DNA of 64,000 nt from Natronomonas gomsonensis. GTDB lineage: Archaea > Halobacteriota > Halobacteria > Halobacteriales > Haloarculaceae. The translations under genes were made by a program, and so were the position numbers. Location: contig NZ_CP101323.1 of assembly GCF_024300825.1 (NCBI RefSeq), positions 2,790,001-2,854,000 of the forward strand. Reading direction: 5' to 3'. This document shows, piece after piece, positions 18,401-25,609 of the stretch. The notes under the pieces were generated by a model. The model had not been told where the DNA came from and searched no databases. It saw nothing but the letters and a program-made list of their open reading frames with translations. The stretch's first letter is position 1. Every line of letters starts with the position of its first letter.

Positions 18401-19163
18401 AAAGTACAGCCAGCAAATCGACCTCGAACCGGCGCTGCTGTCGCGGTTCGACATCATGTTCATCATCACGGACGTGCCGGACCAAGAGAAGGACAAGGAA
18501 CTGGCCGAACACATTGTCCAGACGAACTACGCCGGCGAGGTGTACACCCACCAACAGCAGAACCCCACTTCGAACTTCTCGGAGGACGAAGTCGAGAAAG
18601 CCACCGAGGACGTCCAGTCGGCCATCGACCCCGAGTTGATGCGGAAGTACATCGCCTTCGCCAAGCGGAACGTGTTCCCGACGATGACCGAGGAAGCCAA
18701 GACGGTCATCGAGGACTTCTACGTCGACCTCCGCTCGAAGGGGCTCGACGAGGGCTCGGCAGTTCCGGTGACGGCACGGAAACTGGAGGCGCTGGTTCGG
18801 CTCTCGGAGGCCAGCGCCCGGATGCGATTGGGCGACCACGTCGAGAAACGCGACGCCGAGAAGGCCGTCGACATCGTCATGTCCTCGCTGAAAGACGTCG
18901 GCGTCGACCCCGAGACCGGCGAGTTCGACGCCGACATCGTCGAGACGGGCACCTCCAAGAGCCAACGCGACCGCATCAAGAACATCAAGGCTCTCATCAG
19001 CGAAATCCAAGAGGAGTACGAAGAGGGCGCCCCCATTGAGGAGGTACTCGACCGCGCCGAAGAGATGGGCACCGAGCGATCGACGGCCGAACACGAAATC
19101 GAGAAACTCCGACAGAAGGGCGAGGTGTACGAACCGCAGGGTGGACACCTGCGGTCGGTGTGA
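15498..19163 (+). CDS. mcm: MCM replicative helicase with in-frame intein
   Basis: The product has 1221 residues before splicing and 698 after removal of the intein, the usual size of haloarchaeal MCM. The N-domain has a zinc-binding site (FECQRCGTL at ~C134, then HECQGCERQ). The AAA+ core has Walker A GDPGTGKSQL at 325-334, Walker B GVAAVDELDKM, and arginine-finger region LLSRFDIMF. A winged-helix-like C-terminus ends STAEHEIEKLRQKGEVYEPQ. It is the hexameric DNA helicase of replication forks. The ATG at 15498 begins the conserved MARAENTEVIDKFEQFYRDY; the frame stays open 336 nt upstream but that region belongs to the divergent gene. Confidence 0.96.
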   Translation: MARAENTEVIDKFEQFYRDYYRNEIGELAQKYPNEQRSLYVDWDDLYRFDPDLADDFIAQPEQMRDYAEEALRLYDLPVDVKLGQAHVRIQNLQKTTGIREIRARHRGQLVAVSGIIRKATDVRPKVTEAAFECQRCGTLTRIPQTSGEFYEPHECQGCERQGPFEINFDQSEFVDAQKLRVQESPEGLRGGETPQSIDVNIEDDITGKVTPGDHVRVIGIIHLDQQEQNQSKTPIFDVYMSGISVEIEDEEFEEMDITDEDKKEIYALSEQQDIEQQFIDSMAPSIHGYEQEKLAIILQLFAGVTKNLPNDSRVRGDIHILLMGDPGTGKSQLIQYVKNIAPRAVSTSGKSSSAAGLCVTGDTMIHTDSGFQPIRDLVTGELPEPVRDETAAPKAVGVQSFDRKAGEMTEATTSHAWRMPEKPCRRIETSDGKELEASVNTPVLTCGSDGIEWREISEIEAGDYVAIPRHGDLDRSPVPVREFLELSTEKIQLSDESVAFLREALQAEFGTLRDAAAELDLSEDFIYLHLKNRHVPLEKLDRMLGAIGATRDDVQFERLMLRHGDSITLPETFDEDLMYLSGLVFGDGDISLDRRGGNRGQVRISNGDETVLERAADIFEAKFDKRPDIEHQDDRVPSIRFNSATVARLFSNAGMETPKADLALAPELTAAEHADAFLRGLMDADGSVSARDNGGSSVLLSTISEDLARQVQLLLETYGVRASVRERDRRGTYELADGRTIESKHVQYFVEMYGADIDRYAEAIGFEVPEKQEALEGIVAENRQQREMLPVGSALATVDGSAGEYYQNVNRGDNPGRARARTMLEDIDLGSAEPNVREAVEADLRWDEVVAAVDTGEKEVFDLTVPETHNFVGNGIVTHNTAAAVRDDFADGQQWTLEAGALVLADRGVAAVDELDKMDSSDRSALHEGLEQQQISVNKAGINATLKSRCSLLAAANPKYGRFDQHEKYSQQIDLEPALLSRFDIMFIITDVPDQEKDKELAEHIVQTNYAGEVYTHQQQNPTSNFSEDEVEKATEDVQSAIDPELMRKYIAFAKRNVFPTMTEEAKTVIEDFYVDLRSKGLDEGSAVPVTARKLEALVRLSEASARMRLGDHVEKRDAEKAVDIVMSSLKDVGVDPETGEFDADIVETGTSKSQRDRIKNIKALISEIQEEYEEGAPIEEVLDRAEEMGTERSTAEHEIEKLRQKGEVYEPQGGHLRSV
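16572..18140 (+). other. Intein with LAGLIDADG endonuclease inside mcm
   Basis: The insertion interrupts the MCM sequence between GKSSSAAGL and TAAAVRDDF. The first residue is Cys (CVTGDTMIHTDSG, block A), the last residues are VTHN (block G), and the +1 extein residue is Thr. Two LAGLIDADG motifs, LSGLVFGDGD (intein residue ~224) and LRGLMDADGS (~321), keep their acidic residues, so the homing endonuclease could be active. At block B the expected TxxH appears as SVNT in LEASVNTPVLT, so the usual His is absent. Length is 523 residues. The coding frame continues across both junctions. Confidence 0.95.
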
Positions 19164-19266
19164 ATGGACCGGATCGCACGCTGTTGAATCGATTGTAGCG
19201 GTCCATTGAGCGTATTTCGTACAGTGTTACAGATTAGGATTTGTTGGATAGACACGCTGTACAACC

Positions 19267-19808
19267 GGTGTACGCGGGTGTACACTCATTAAGCAGTCCG
19301 CAGTGTGAATGCCGTGAGGAGGTGCGAGGGGTGAATTCCAAACCAAGCAGATACGACAGGGAACTGGGGAGACTGAAGCCAGCGAAATACATCAAAGAGG
19401 GCCTAACAAGACAATATACCCCAAAGAGCTGAAACGCGGGCGACTAGAATATCCGTATCTCAGAATTGAAAATCAGCCGATACACCCCCATACTTTCGGG
19501 GGTGTACGCGGGTTTCAGCGATACGAGGGGTGGCGCATTCCGAACGTCCACCTGGCGTATCCCTTCGGGTGAGCGATGGCCGTACAGCGTTCGATATCGC
19601 CGACTGATATGGGTGTTCAACCTGAAGCAGGGGTTTCTCGGGTACTACGACAGGTCGCCTCTCCTCTACGGGTCCCGACAACCAGTCAACCAACCGGGGC
19701 ACAGCACCACAAAACAGTCCACACTGCGGGCATTCGAATGAGTGTACACTCTCGATAAGAGTGAGTACACCGGGTGTACAGGCTGATTCACGACTTCTAA
19801 GGGTGTAC
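19267..19808. repeat. Cluster of six GGTGTAC motifs
   Basis: GGTGTAC is at 19267, 19277, 19501, 19773 and 19802 on the plus strand, and at 19765-19771 on the minus strand. The first two are exactly 10 bp apart (one helical turn). A 13-bp direct copy, GGTGTACGCGGGT, recurs at 19267-19279 and 19501-19513. GTACACC-g-GGTGTAC at 19765-19779 is a palindrome. Confidence 0.8.
19278..19749. repeat. Composite inverted repeat bounding a 472-bp segment
   Basis: Outer arms GTGTACACTCATT (19278-19290) and its exact complement (19737-19749) are 13 bp. Inner arms CCGCAGTGTG (19298-19307) and its exact complement (19720-19729) are 10 bp. Both sides have a 7-nt spacer between inner and outer arm, so the architecture is symmetrical. 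No transposase lies inside. Confidence 0.8.
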
Positions 19809-20105
19809 GACACGCGAAGCAGAACGATATCGTCTCGATGTATTATTGAACGGGAAAATGGTGAACCCTCAGTACTCGATGTGAATAGCGTGCTGCATAC
19901 AGCGGATAAGTTCAGTACGGCGGCTTCGTTTGTTTCAGATTGAAGACGACGAACCAGCCGTTAGGTAGATATGCTTAATGACTGCCCGTTTATCTGTCAG
20001 ATACTAAGAATGTTGAAAACAATCTACTGTATACAGGGCGCATATCCTTCACTACTTTTTGTGGGAACTTAGTTTGAAACCCGGTGGAGTATCAGTCCAC
20101 GCTAG

Positions 20106-20768
20106 CTACTCCCTAATATCTCTCGTCGTATCCTCAGATTTCGCTAAGAGGTAGCCACCAAACGCGAGCAGCCAGAGGATGAGCGGGTAGACGACCCACC
20201 GCTCGATTCCGCCGCCCCCGAGGAATTCAAGCGGATGGGGGCCACCGACAACCAATCCGAAGAAGAAAACACTGACGAGAGTAAGAAACGAGACTCCGCC
20301 ATAGAATCCACAAAGGAAGGAAAACGGTCGAGAAACAACTCGGGTGGAGAGCAGGACCGTGATCCCGCCCGTGAAAAACGTGAGGAGCGCGAATAGTCCA
20401 TGCCACGGCGTCACGTTCCCCGGAAACACACCGACGCCAAACGCGCCGAATCCAAAGACGGCTAGTGTAATCGGGAACCCGCGACGATCCATTACCCGGT
20501 AAAGGAGGTACGCCGAGAGGATTACGATCGCTCCTGTCAGGAGCATCGTAGAATTGAAAATTGTCGCCGAGGGTTCGTGTATCACTGGATTCGGTGGGCG
20601 TGTTGACCCCAGGTCGCTGATATCCTGTCGGGTCGAATAGTTCGGATAGAGGACCTCAGCTGTCATGATCCCCATGAAGCCAATGAAGCCCGACATGGTG
20701 AGACCGAACCCCGCTATTGACCGTTTTGAGAGCCCGAGTCGGGACTGGAGAGAGTCAGTTTGGGTCAT
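20106..20768 (-). CDS. DUF998 family membrane protein
   Basis: The product has 220 residues with six or so hydrophobic helices. The family hallmark ISDLGSTRPPN follows the first helix, and NSTMLLTGAIVILSAYLLYR and VGVFPGNVTPWHGLFALLTF are further DUF998-like signatures. DUF998 proteins are integral membrane proteins of unknown function. The ATG at 20768 has an AGGAG about 2-6 nt upstream, and a TATA-like AGTTATTT lies farther back. It is the first intact gene in the island and diverges from the broken DUF3267 gene. Confidence 0.85.
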   Translation of the reverse strand: MTQTDSLQSRLGLSKRSIAGFGLTMSGFIGFMGIMTAEVLYPNYSTRQDISDLGSTRPPNPVIHEPSATIFNSTMLLTGAIVILSAYLLYRVMDRRGFPITLAVFGFGAFGVGVFPGNVTPWHGLFALLTFFTGGITVLLSTRVVSRPFSFLCGFYGGVSFLTLVSVFFFGLVVGGPHPLEFLGGGGIERWVVYPLILWLLAFGGYLLAKSEDTTRDIRE

Positions 20769-21010
20769 CTCCTGATTGTTCGTGCGAAAAGAAGAAATAA
20801 CTATCTGCTTGACAGATTGTGTTTCTGCTACATACGCTCCTCTATCCAGCAGCACTCCAAGCGCATCAACGCGATATGGTAATGGCTACAGCGGTAGGTG
20901 GCCTGTCTTCGCCGAACAGCAGTGTCGCACGAGAATATGTCCGAAGAATAGGGTCTCGATGGCTCCACACGCATAAAAAGTAATTATCGATTCGCTGGAA
21001 AGTGTCATAG

Positions 21011-21663
21011 ATGGCTGACAAAGGACCGATTGCGTCGGCTGAAGCGAAGGCCGAGGGCGTTTCCCCCCCACCGACTCCAGAGGAATACAGCGACCCTTAC
21101 CAGTTCGAGTACCCCAAACTGCTCCTTGTCGTGGCTGGAATTGCACTGACGGTCGTCTTCACTGTCGTCTATGGGATAATTTTGGTTCAGATACAGGGCC
21201 CGAATGTTTACCCGTCGTATTCGAGACCGGCGCAGAGGGCGAAATAACAGTTTTGTTGCAACTCAGTCAGGTAGCGATTCCGATGGTGTTCGCGTTTCTG
21301 ACCGTCGCTGTCTTCCACGAACTACTCCACGGATTGGTCTTCCAGCGATACGGCTACGACGTGAACTACGGCGTCTACTGGCGGTTTGGGGCGGTATATG
21401 CAGCGGTTTTTCACCAGTTTCACTCCCGCGAGCATAACCTTCGGGTCGGCATCGCACCGTTAGCGATTATTACCGTTATTTTTCTACCCTTGCTTGCGGT
21501 GCCTCACCCAGTCGTTGCCGCGGTGGCGTTTTTTGTTCTCGTGTTGAATACCGCCGGCTCGGTTGGGGACATTTACGCTCTCTGGCGGTTCTATCGGATG
21601 CCGCAGGGCACGGTCTTTTACGATATCAACATGGACAATATGTACGTGTTTGAACCGAAATGA
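21011..21663 (+). pseudogene. DUF3267 zinc metalloprotease gene, frameshifted
   Basis: Two adjacent frames make one family member. The 5' part (21011-21247) has an acidic N-terminus, PYQFEYPKLLLVVAGIALTV as first helix, then PNVYPS before stopping early. The 3' part is in the +1-related frame from about 21214 (VVFETGAEGEITVLLQLSQV) and contains the HExxH zinc motif FHELLHGLVFQRYG, later helices and NMDNMYVFEPK. A single-base indel near 21200-21225 explains the split. The alternative is a sequencing error. DUF3267 proteins are multi-pass membrane proteases-like. An AT-rich CATAAAAAGT lies about 35 nt upstream of the start. Confidence 0.8.
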
Positions 21664-22006
21664 AGACCCAATTCAGCTGATTGTCTCCGATATCTTTGTG
21701 TTGACGTTGCTCGCTTTGCCCACTGTATTCAGCAGTCTGTTTCTAATAGTTTCAGAGATATTCTGCTTAACGTGATGCATCTTTGGCCTTCAATGTCCAA
21801 TCGACTGATCTTGACAGATGACGCTCAGCTCGCGAGTCTCTACCTGTAAAATATTATCCGATTGCTAATATCTGCAATAAACTAAATATCTCAAAACCTG
21901 ATTGGATGGAAACCGGCGTTCAGTACAGCGATACCTCACCAGTGCGAACCCGGTGATTTTTATCAGCCGCGACGGGTGGCGGCTGCCAGCAGTCGCCGGA
22001 AAGTTA
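21664..22006. other. 343-bp A+T-rich intergenic region before recombinase pair
   Basis: No gene is supported. The last 60 nt hold a TATA-like TTTTTATC (21957-21964) suited to transcription of the recombinase operon, and AACTAAATATCT (21881-21892) is another candidate. The rest shows nothing I can name. Confidence 0.5.
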
Positions 22007-22495
22007 ATGACGAGAACAAAATCACCGAACCCGAAGCGTCGAATGGGCGTGTACAAGCGATTTGACTCCGTTCCTACAAAGCACCGTCTTGACCGATACG
22101 ATGTGGAATATGAAGGTCGAGACGTCTGGGCGGAGTTCGAACGAACGCGCAACGATGAATTTGACTCTCAGGCATACCGGAACACGCTGAAAAAGACCGA
22201 ACGGACGTGGAAGGCACACATGTCAAGTCGTGGCCGGCATCACGCGCTCGCGAGACCGCGAGATGTTGAGACGTGGTGCGCGGATCTCGCTACTGACCGG
22301 AAACTGGAGACCGTGTACAAGGAGTACTGGATTCGGCTCGAAGAGTTTTATTCGTGGCTTCAGACCCACATTGACCATCCACATGTGTATCAACCCGTCC
22401 TCATGGCTGCCGCGAGTCATGAGATAGCGCGCGCTGTTTGGTGGGCGAAAATGGACCATAACAAAGCAGCTCTAGACGGGGTGAACGATGACTAA
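22007..22495 (+). CDS. Recombinase core-binding-domain protein lacking catalytic domain
   Basis: The product has 162 residues. After a basic start (MTRTKSPNPKRRMGVYKRF) comes a helical domain, AYRNTLKKTERTWKAHMSSR with LEEFYSWLQTHIDHPHVYQP, that parallels the N-terminal SAM-like domain of the next gene (AYRRLFEQWRNHMQSEGRH and FEYWQSDTVFPHPQDFNP). No Arg/His/Tyr catalytic region follows. The stop overlaps the next start by 8 bp. I infer an accessory DNA-binding subunit or a remnant of a duplicated integrase. The frame is open upstream to 21902, so the start (22007 or a GTG at 21952) is uncertain. Confidence 0.65.
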   Translation: MTRTKSPNPKRRMGVYKRFDSVPTKHRLDRYDVEYEGRDVWAEFERTRNDEFDSQAYRNTLKKTERTWKAHMSSRGRHHALARPRDVETWCADLATDRKLETVYKEYWIRLEEFYSWLQTHIDHPHVYQPVLMAAASHEIARAVWWAKMDHNKAALDGVNDD

Positions 22496-23618
22496 TCAGG
22501 CTGACCGCAGCCGAGAAATACTGGCCGACGCGTTCGACCGAGAGACGGACCCGCTCAAACGATATGAGCCGACATTCTCGCAAATCGATGTTGATCCCTT
22601 TGAGATGTTTTACTCCGAGATTTTAGAAGCGAATAACAACGCAGAGGGAACGAAGACTGCCTATCGGCGGCTATTCGAGCAATGGCGAAACCATATGCAA
22701 AGCGAAGGGAGACATCCAGCGTGCCCCAACGAACAGCATGTTCGGTTATTCGCAGAACACTGTCTAGAGCATCGAAATAATCAACCGGATACTGTTCGGA
22801 CGAAGCTCCGTCGACTGTCTGGTGTTTTCGAGTACTGGCAATCCGACACCGTGTTTCCTCACCCACAGGATTTCAACCCATTTGAGCAGGTTACTTCCAA
22901 GATGGACCTGCGACGACCAGCACAGAAAGAGCCACCGCGTATTCCAGTCCCCACCCTCCGAGAAATACTCGAAGCAGTTACACACATTCGAGACTGGTTA
23001 GTTATCGGCTCACAGTTGAAACTCGGGCTCCGGGCCTCGGAGTTGTGTAATCTCCAACTCCAAGACATCAATCTGGATCATGACGAACTCAACCGATTCT
23101 ATCCGGACTTGGGGACACATCCCGAAGTCTCGGACCGACCAAACGCAGTTTACGTTGCTACGCGTGAGGAACGGGACAAAAACAAATCGCGAAATCCACG
23201 TGTACTCCCTCTTGATGAAGAACTTCAGTCGGCCGTCACACGCTACTTGCTAACTCGACCTGATTCTGGTGCTCCCTGGGTAATCCTTTCACACACGACT
23301 CACAGCCAGGTTTCGCAAGAGTATGTAAATTCTACGTGGAGAGACGTATTCCGCCCCGAATACGATGAAACAGCGGAGCATCGAGCTGTGACAAGTCACT
23401 TCGGCCGACATCGGTTCACGACGTACTGGCGTGTCGAACAGGATCTGAACAGAGAACTCGTGAAATACATGCGCGGCGATACACCACAAGACGCCTCGAA
23501 CGGTGGTCGAGACGCTATCGATGAATACCTTCACACGTACTACGAGGATATCGAGTCAATCTATCGGGAGCGGATATTCTCACTCGGTTTGAACGATCCG
23601 ACTACTCCCGGATATTGA
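22488..23618 (+). CDS. Tyrosine recombinase/integrase (XerC/D-like)
   Basis: The product has 376 residues. The N-terminal core-binding domain is at ~35-135. The catalytic domain has the first Arg in LKLGLRASELCNLQ, a basic beta-hairpin (REERDKNKSRNPRVLPL), the H-x-x-R box SHFGRHRFTTYW and the nucleophile region DEYLHTYYEDI. The usual LGH box reads YMRGDT, a form common in haloarchaeal integrases. It cuts and joins DNA at specific sites, for element integration or resolution. It overlaps the preceding core-binding gene and closes the A+T-richer island. No tRNA attachment site is evident next to it. Confidence 0.9.
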   Translation: MTNQADRSREILADAFDRETDPLKRYEPTFSQIDVDPFEMFYSEILEANNNAEGTKTAYRRLFEQWRNHMQSEGRHPACPNEQHVRLFAEHCLEHRNNQPDTVRTKLRRLSGVFEYWQSDTVFPHPQDFNPFEQVTSKMDLRRPAQKEPPRIPVPTLREILEAVTHIRDWLVIGSQLKLGLRASELCNLQLQDINLDHDELNRFYPDLGTHPEVSDRPNAVYVATREERDKNKSRNPRVLPLDEELQSAVTRYLLTRPDSGAPWVILSHTTHSQVSQEYVNSTWRDVFRPEYDETAEHRAVTSHFGRHRFTTYWRVEQDLNRELVKYMRGDTPQDASNGGRDAIDEYLHTYYEDIESIYRERIFSLGLNDPTTPGY

Positions 23619-23683
23619 GCGAAGGAACAGCTTATCCGTCCGCCAACGTTCTGGAATCACCGCCGTAGAAAACAGCCGTTCGT

Positions 23684-24532
23684 TCACCGCCCGCCGACCG
23701 GCGGGACGAGCAAGACGTTACAGTTCGCTCGGGCGGTCACGGATTCGGATGTGCTCCCCAACAGCAGCCGTCGGATGCGGCTTCGGCCCCGAGAGCCCAT
23801 GAGAACGGTCGTTGGCTGGACTTCCGCTTCGGCGGCGAGGATTTCCTCGACGGCTTCGCCTTCGCGAACCATCGTCGTCACCTCGATGCCCTTCTCACGC
23901 AGTCGCTCGGCCAGTGCTTCGAGTTTCTCTTCGGCGTCTTCGACGCCCGGAGAGCCGCTTCGGCGCTCTGGTGGGCGGACGTGTAGCAGCGTCGCCTCTT
24001 GGGTCGGGGTGTCGAGGTACCGGAACTGCTCGAAGGCGTGTTCGGCGTTCTCCGAGAAGTCCGTCGCATAGAGCACGCGCTGGAAGAGGTGCTCGTTGAC
24101 GACTTCGTGGTGGTCGTCTTCCTCGGCGATGCGCTGGACCAAAAGCGGCCGGCTTGCCGTCCGGGCGACGTTGCGGGTCGTCCCGCCGATGAAGCGCTCT
24201 CGGAGGGGACTCTTTCCGCGAGAGCCGACGATAATCAGGTCGGCCTTGATTTTGTCGGCCAACCCGTTGATGCGTCGGTGTGGCGTCCCGCGGACGACGT
24301 TGGTTTCGACGTCGAATCCCTCCTCTTCGAGCAGTCGGCGCTGCCGTTCGAGGGCGGCTTTTGTCTGCTCGCCGATGTCGCTTCCCGGCATGCCCGTCGT
24401 CACGTTCGGACTGGTGACGTTGAGGAGGTGGACTTCGGTTATCCCGTAGCGGCCCAAACACTCGAGGCAGATTCGGGAACTCATCGCCGTCTCGATGGAA
24501 TCGGAGAGGTCGGTTGCGTATACGGCTCGCAT
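23684..24532 (-). CDS. Tandem universal stress protein (UspA, two domains)
   Basis: The product has 282 residues with two Usp domains in a row (1-140 and 148-282). The nucleotide-loop signature G-x2-G-x9-G(S/T) appears as VGSRGKSPLRERFIGGT in the first and MGSRGRSRIRRLLLGSTSES in the second. Domain starts are MRAVYATDLSDS and RVLYATDFSENA. The proteins bind ATP or sense stress and the target is unknown. The start is supported by the TATA-like AATATTATATC at 24555-24565, 27 nt upstream (leaderless). It is divergent from another tandem Usp gene. Confidence 0.92.
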   Translation of the reverse strand: MRAVYATDLSDSIETAMSSRICLECLGRYGITEVHLLNVTSPNVTTGMPGSDIGEQTKAALERQRRLLEEEGFDVETNVVRGTPHRRINGLADKIKADLIIVGSRGKSPLRERFIGGTTRNVARTASRPLLVQRIAEEDDHHEVVNEHLFQRVLYATDFSENAEHAFEQFRYLDTPTQEATLLHVRPPERRSGSPGVEDAEEKLEALAERLREKGIEVTTMVREGEAVEEILAAEAEVQPTTVLMGSRGRSRIRRLLLGSTSESVTARANCNVLLVPPVGGR

Positions 24533-24554
24533 AGTAGGTGGTTAGGACGGTAGC

Positions 24555-24565
24555 GATATAATATT
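24555..24565 (-). promoter_or_regulatory. TATA box of the minus-strand usp gene
   Basis: AATATTATATC on the minus strand lies about 27 nt from the ATG at 24532, fitting a leaderless transcript. The 126-bp region is shared with the divergent usp gene. Confidence 0.55.
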
Positions 24566-24658
24566 GTCCCATGTTCCCAATATTCTGGACAAGCCGAACA
24601 CCGACGACTATCAGGGGCGGCCCCCTCTGTTTTGGTCCCCGGCCACGATAGCCGACGT

Positions 24659-25546
24659 ATGTACGACCAAATCCTCTTTCCGACCGACGGAAGCGACGGG
24701 GAGAATCGCGCGCTCGACCACGTTCTCGACATCGCGTCGTCACACGGGTCGACGGTACACATCCTCAACGTAGCGGACACGACGCGGGATAGCCTCACGC
24801 GAATTCAGGGCGAGGTCGTCGACGTGCTCGAACGAGAAGGGGAGGACCTCCTCGAAGAGGTGGCTGAACGCGCCCAAGAGCGCGGTGTCGAGACAGTGTC
24901 GACCGTCGTTCAGGGTGAACCGTATCGCACCATCGTCGAATACGCCGACGAGTACGACATCGACCTCATCGTCATGCCGACGCACGGTCGCAGCGGCCTC
25001 CAGCGGTTGCTACTCGGGAGCACAACCGAACGCGTCGTCAGGCGTGCCGAGGTTCCCGTGCTCACGATTCGACCCGATGCCGCGGCCGAACCCCACTACC
25101 CGTATCGAGACGTGTTGGTTTCCACCGACGGCAGCGAGGGGGCGACCGAAGCGCTCTCGGTTGCGGCCGACGTGGCGACCGAGGCCGAGGCCGCCCTGTA
25201 CGTCCTGTCGGCCATCACCTACCAGTCACTCGGTATCGACGTCCGAAGCGACATTCAGACCGCAATGCTGGAGGAAAGCGCCGAGGACATCGTCGAGGAG
25301 GCGACGGCACTCGCGGAACGCGCGGGCGTCGAGGAGGTACACGGCGCCGTCGAGTACGGGTCGTCGGTCCACAAGGCCATCCTCTCGTTTCTCGAAGAAC
25401 GGGAGGTCGACCTCGTCGTTGTCGGCACCCACGGCCGGACCGGTTTCGACCGATATCTCCTCGGAAGCGTCGCCGAGGCGCTGGTCCGAACGTCGCCAGT
25501 GCCCGTGTTGACGGTTCGCCCACCAGCGGCCGAAGACGACGAGTGA
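24659..25546 (+). CDS. Tandem universal stress protein (UspA, two domains)
   Basis: The product has 295 residues. Domain 1 opens MYDQILFPTDGSDGENRALD and ends with MPTHGRSGLQRLLLGSTTER. Domain 2 opens RDVLVSTDGSEGATEALSVA and ends with GTHGRTGFDRYLLGSVAEAL. Both have the complete ATP-binding G-x2-G-x9-G(S/T) loop. The ATG at 24659 is chosen because the family always starts right at the first beta strand; the longer frame adds nine unrelated residues. The AMP phosphorylase gene follows after 63 nt on the same strand. Confidence 0.93.
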   Translation: MYDQILFPTDGSDGENRALDHVLDIASSHGSTVHILNVADTTRDSLTRIQGEVVDVLEREGEDLLEEVAERAQERGVETVSTVVQGEPYRTIVEYADEYDIDLIVMPTHGRSGLQRLLLGSTTERVVRRAEVPVLTIRPDAAAEPHYPYRDVLVSTDGSEGATEALSVAADVATEAEAALYVLSAITYQSLGIDVRSDIQTAMLEESAEDIVEEATALAERAGVEEVHGAVEYGSSVHKAILSFLEEREVDLVVVGTHGRTGFDRYLLGSVAEALVRTSPVPVLTVRPPAAEDDE

Positions 25547-25609
25547 GCGCCGGCGTCGGCGCCCTCCGGCGAGGCTGACCTTCTTTGTCGTCGGCGACGT
25601 TGCCGAAGC

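Larger units (their letters stand above)
19164..20105. other. 942-bp gene-poor A+T-richer region with repeats
   Basis: I see no convincing gene here. Two short frames (19241-19432 and 19466-19741, both in the same phase and separated by stops) have unbiased third positions and no recognisable domain. The region holds a composite inverted repeat, a cluster of GGTGTAC motifs and several AT-rich patches. It marks the left end of the recombinase island. Confidence 0.6.

Noticed and set aside
17238-19148. 636-codon open frame on the minus strand opposite mcm
   Set aside because: It has no recognisable domain and mirrors the mcm codons; antisense stop codons are rare in this composition.
19241-19741. 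Short frames in the repeat region as a decayed gene
   Set aside because: Stops separate them, third-position bias is weak and no family is visible; only a one-base shift makes a slightly longer reading, so I left it as intergenic.
19267-19808. CRISPR array
   Set aside because: The repeats are 7-13 bp, irregularly spaced and without uniform spacers or cas genes.
19164-20105. Chromosomal replication origin
   Set aside because: There is no orc1/cdc6 gene and no origin recognition box that I recognise; proximity to mcm alone is not enough.
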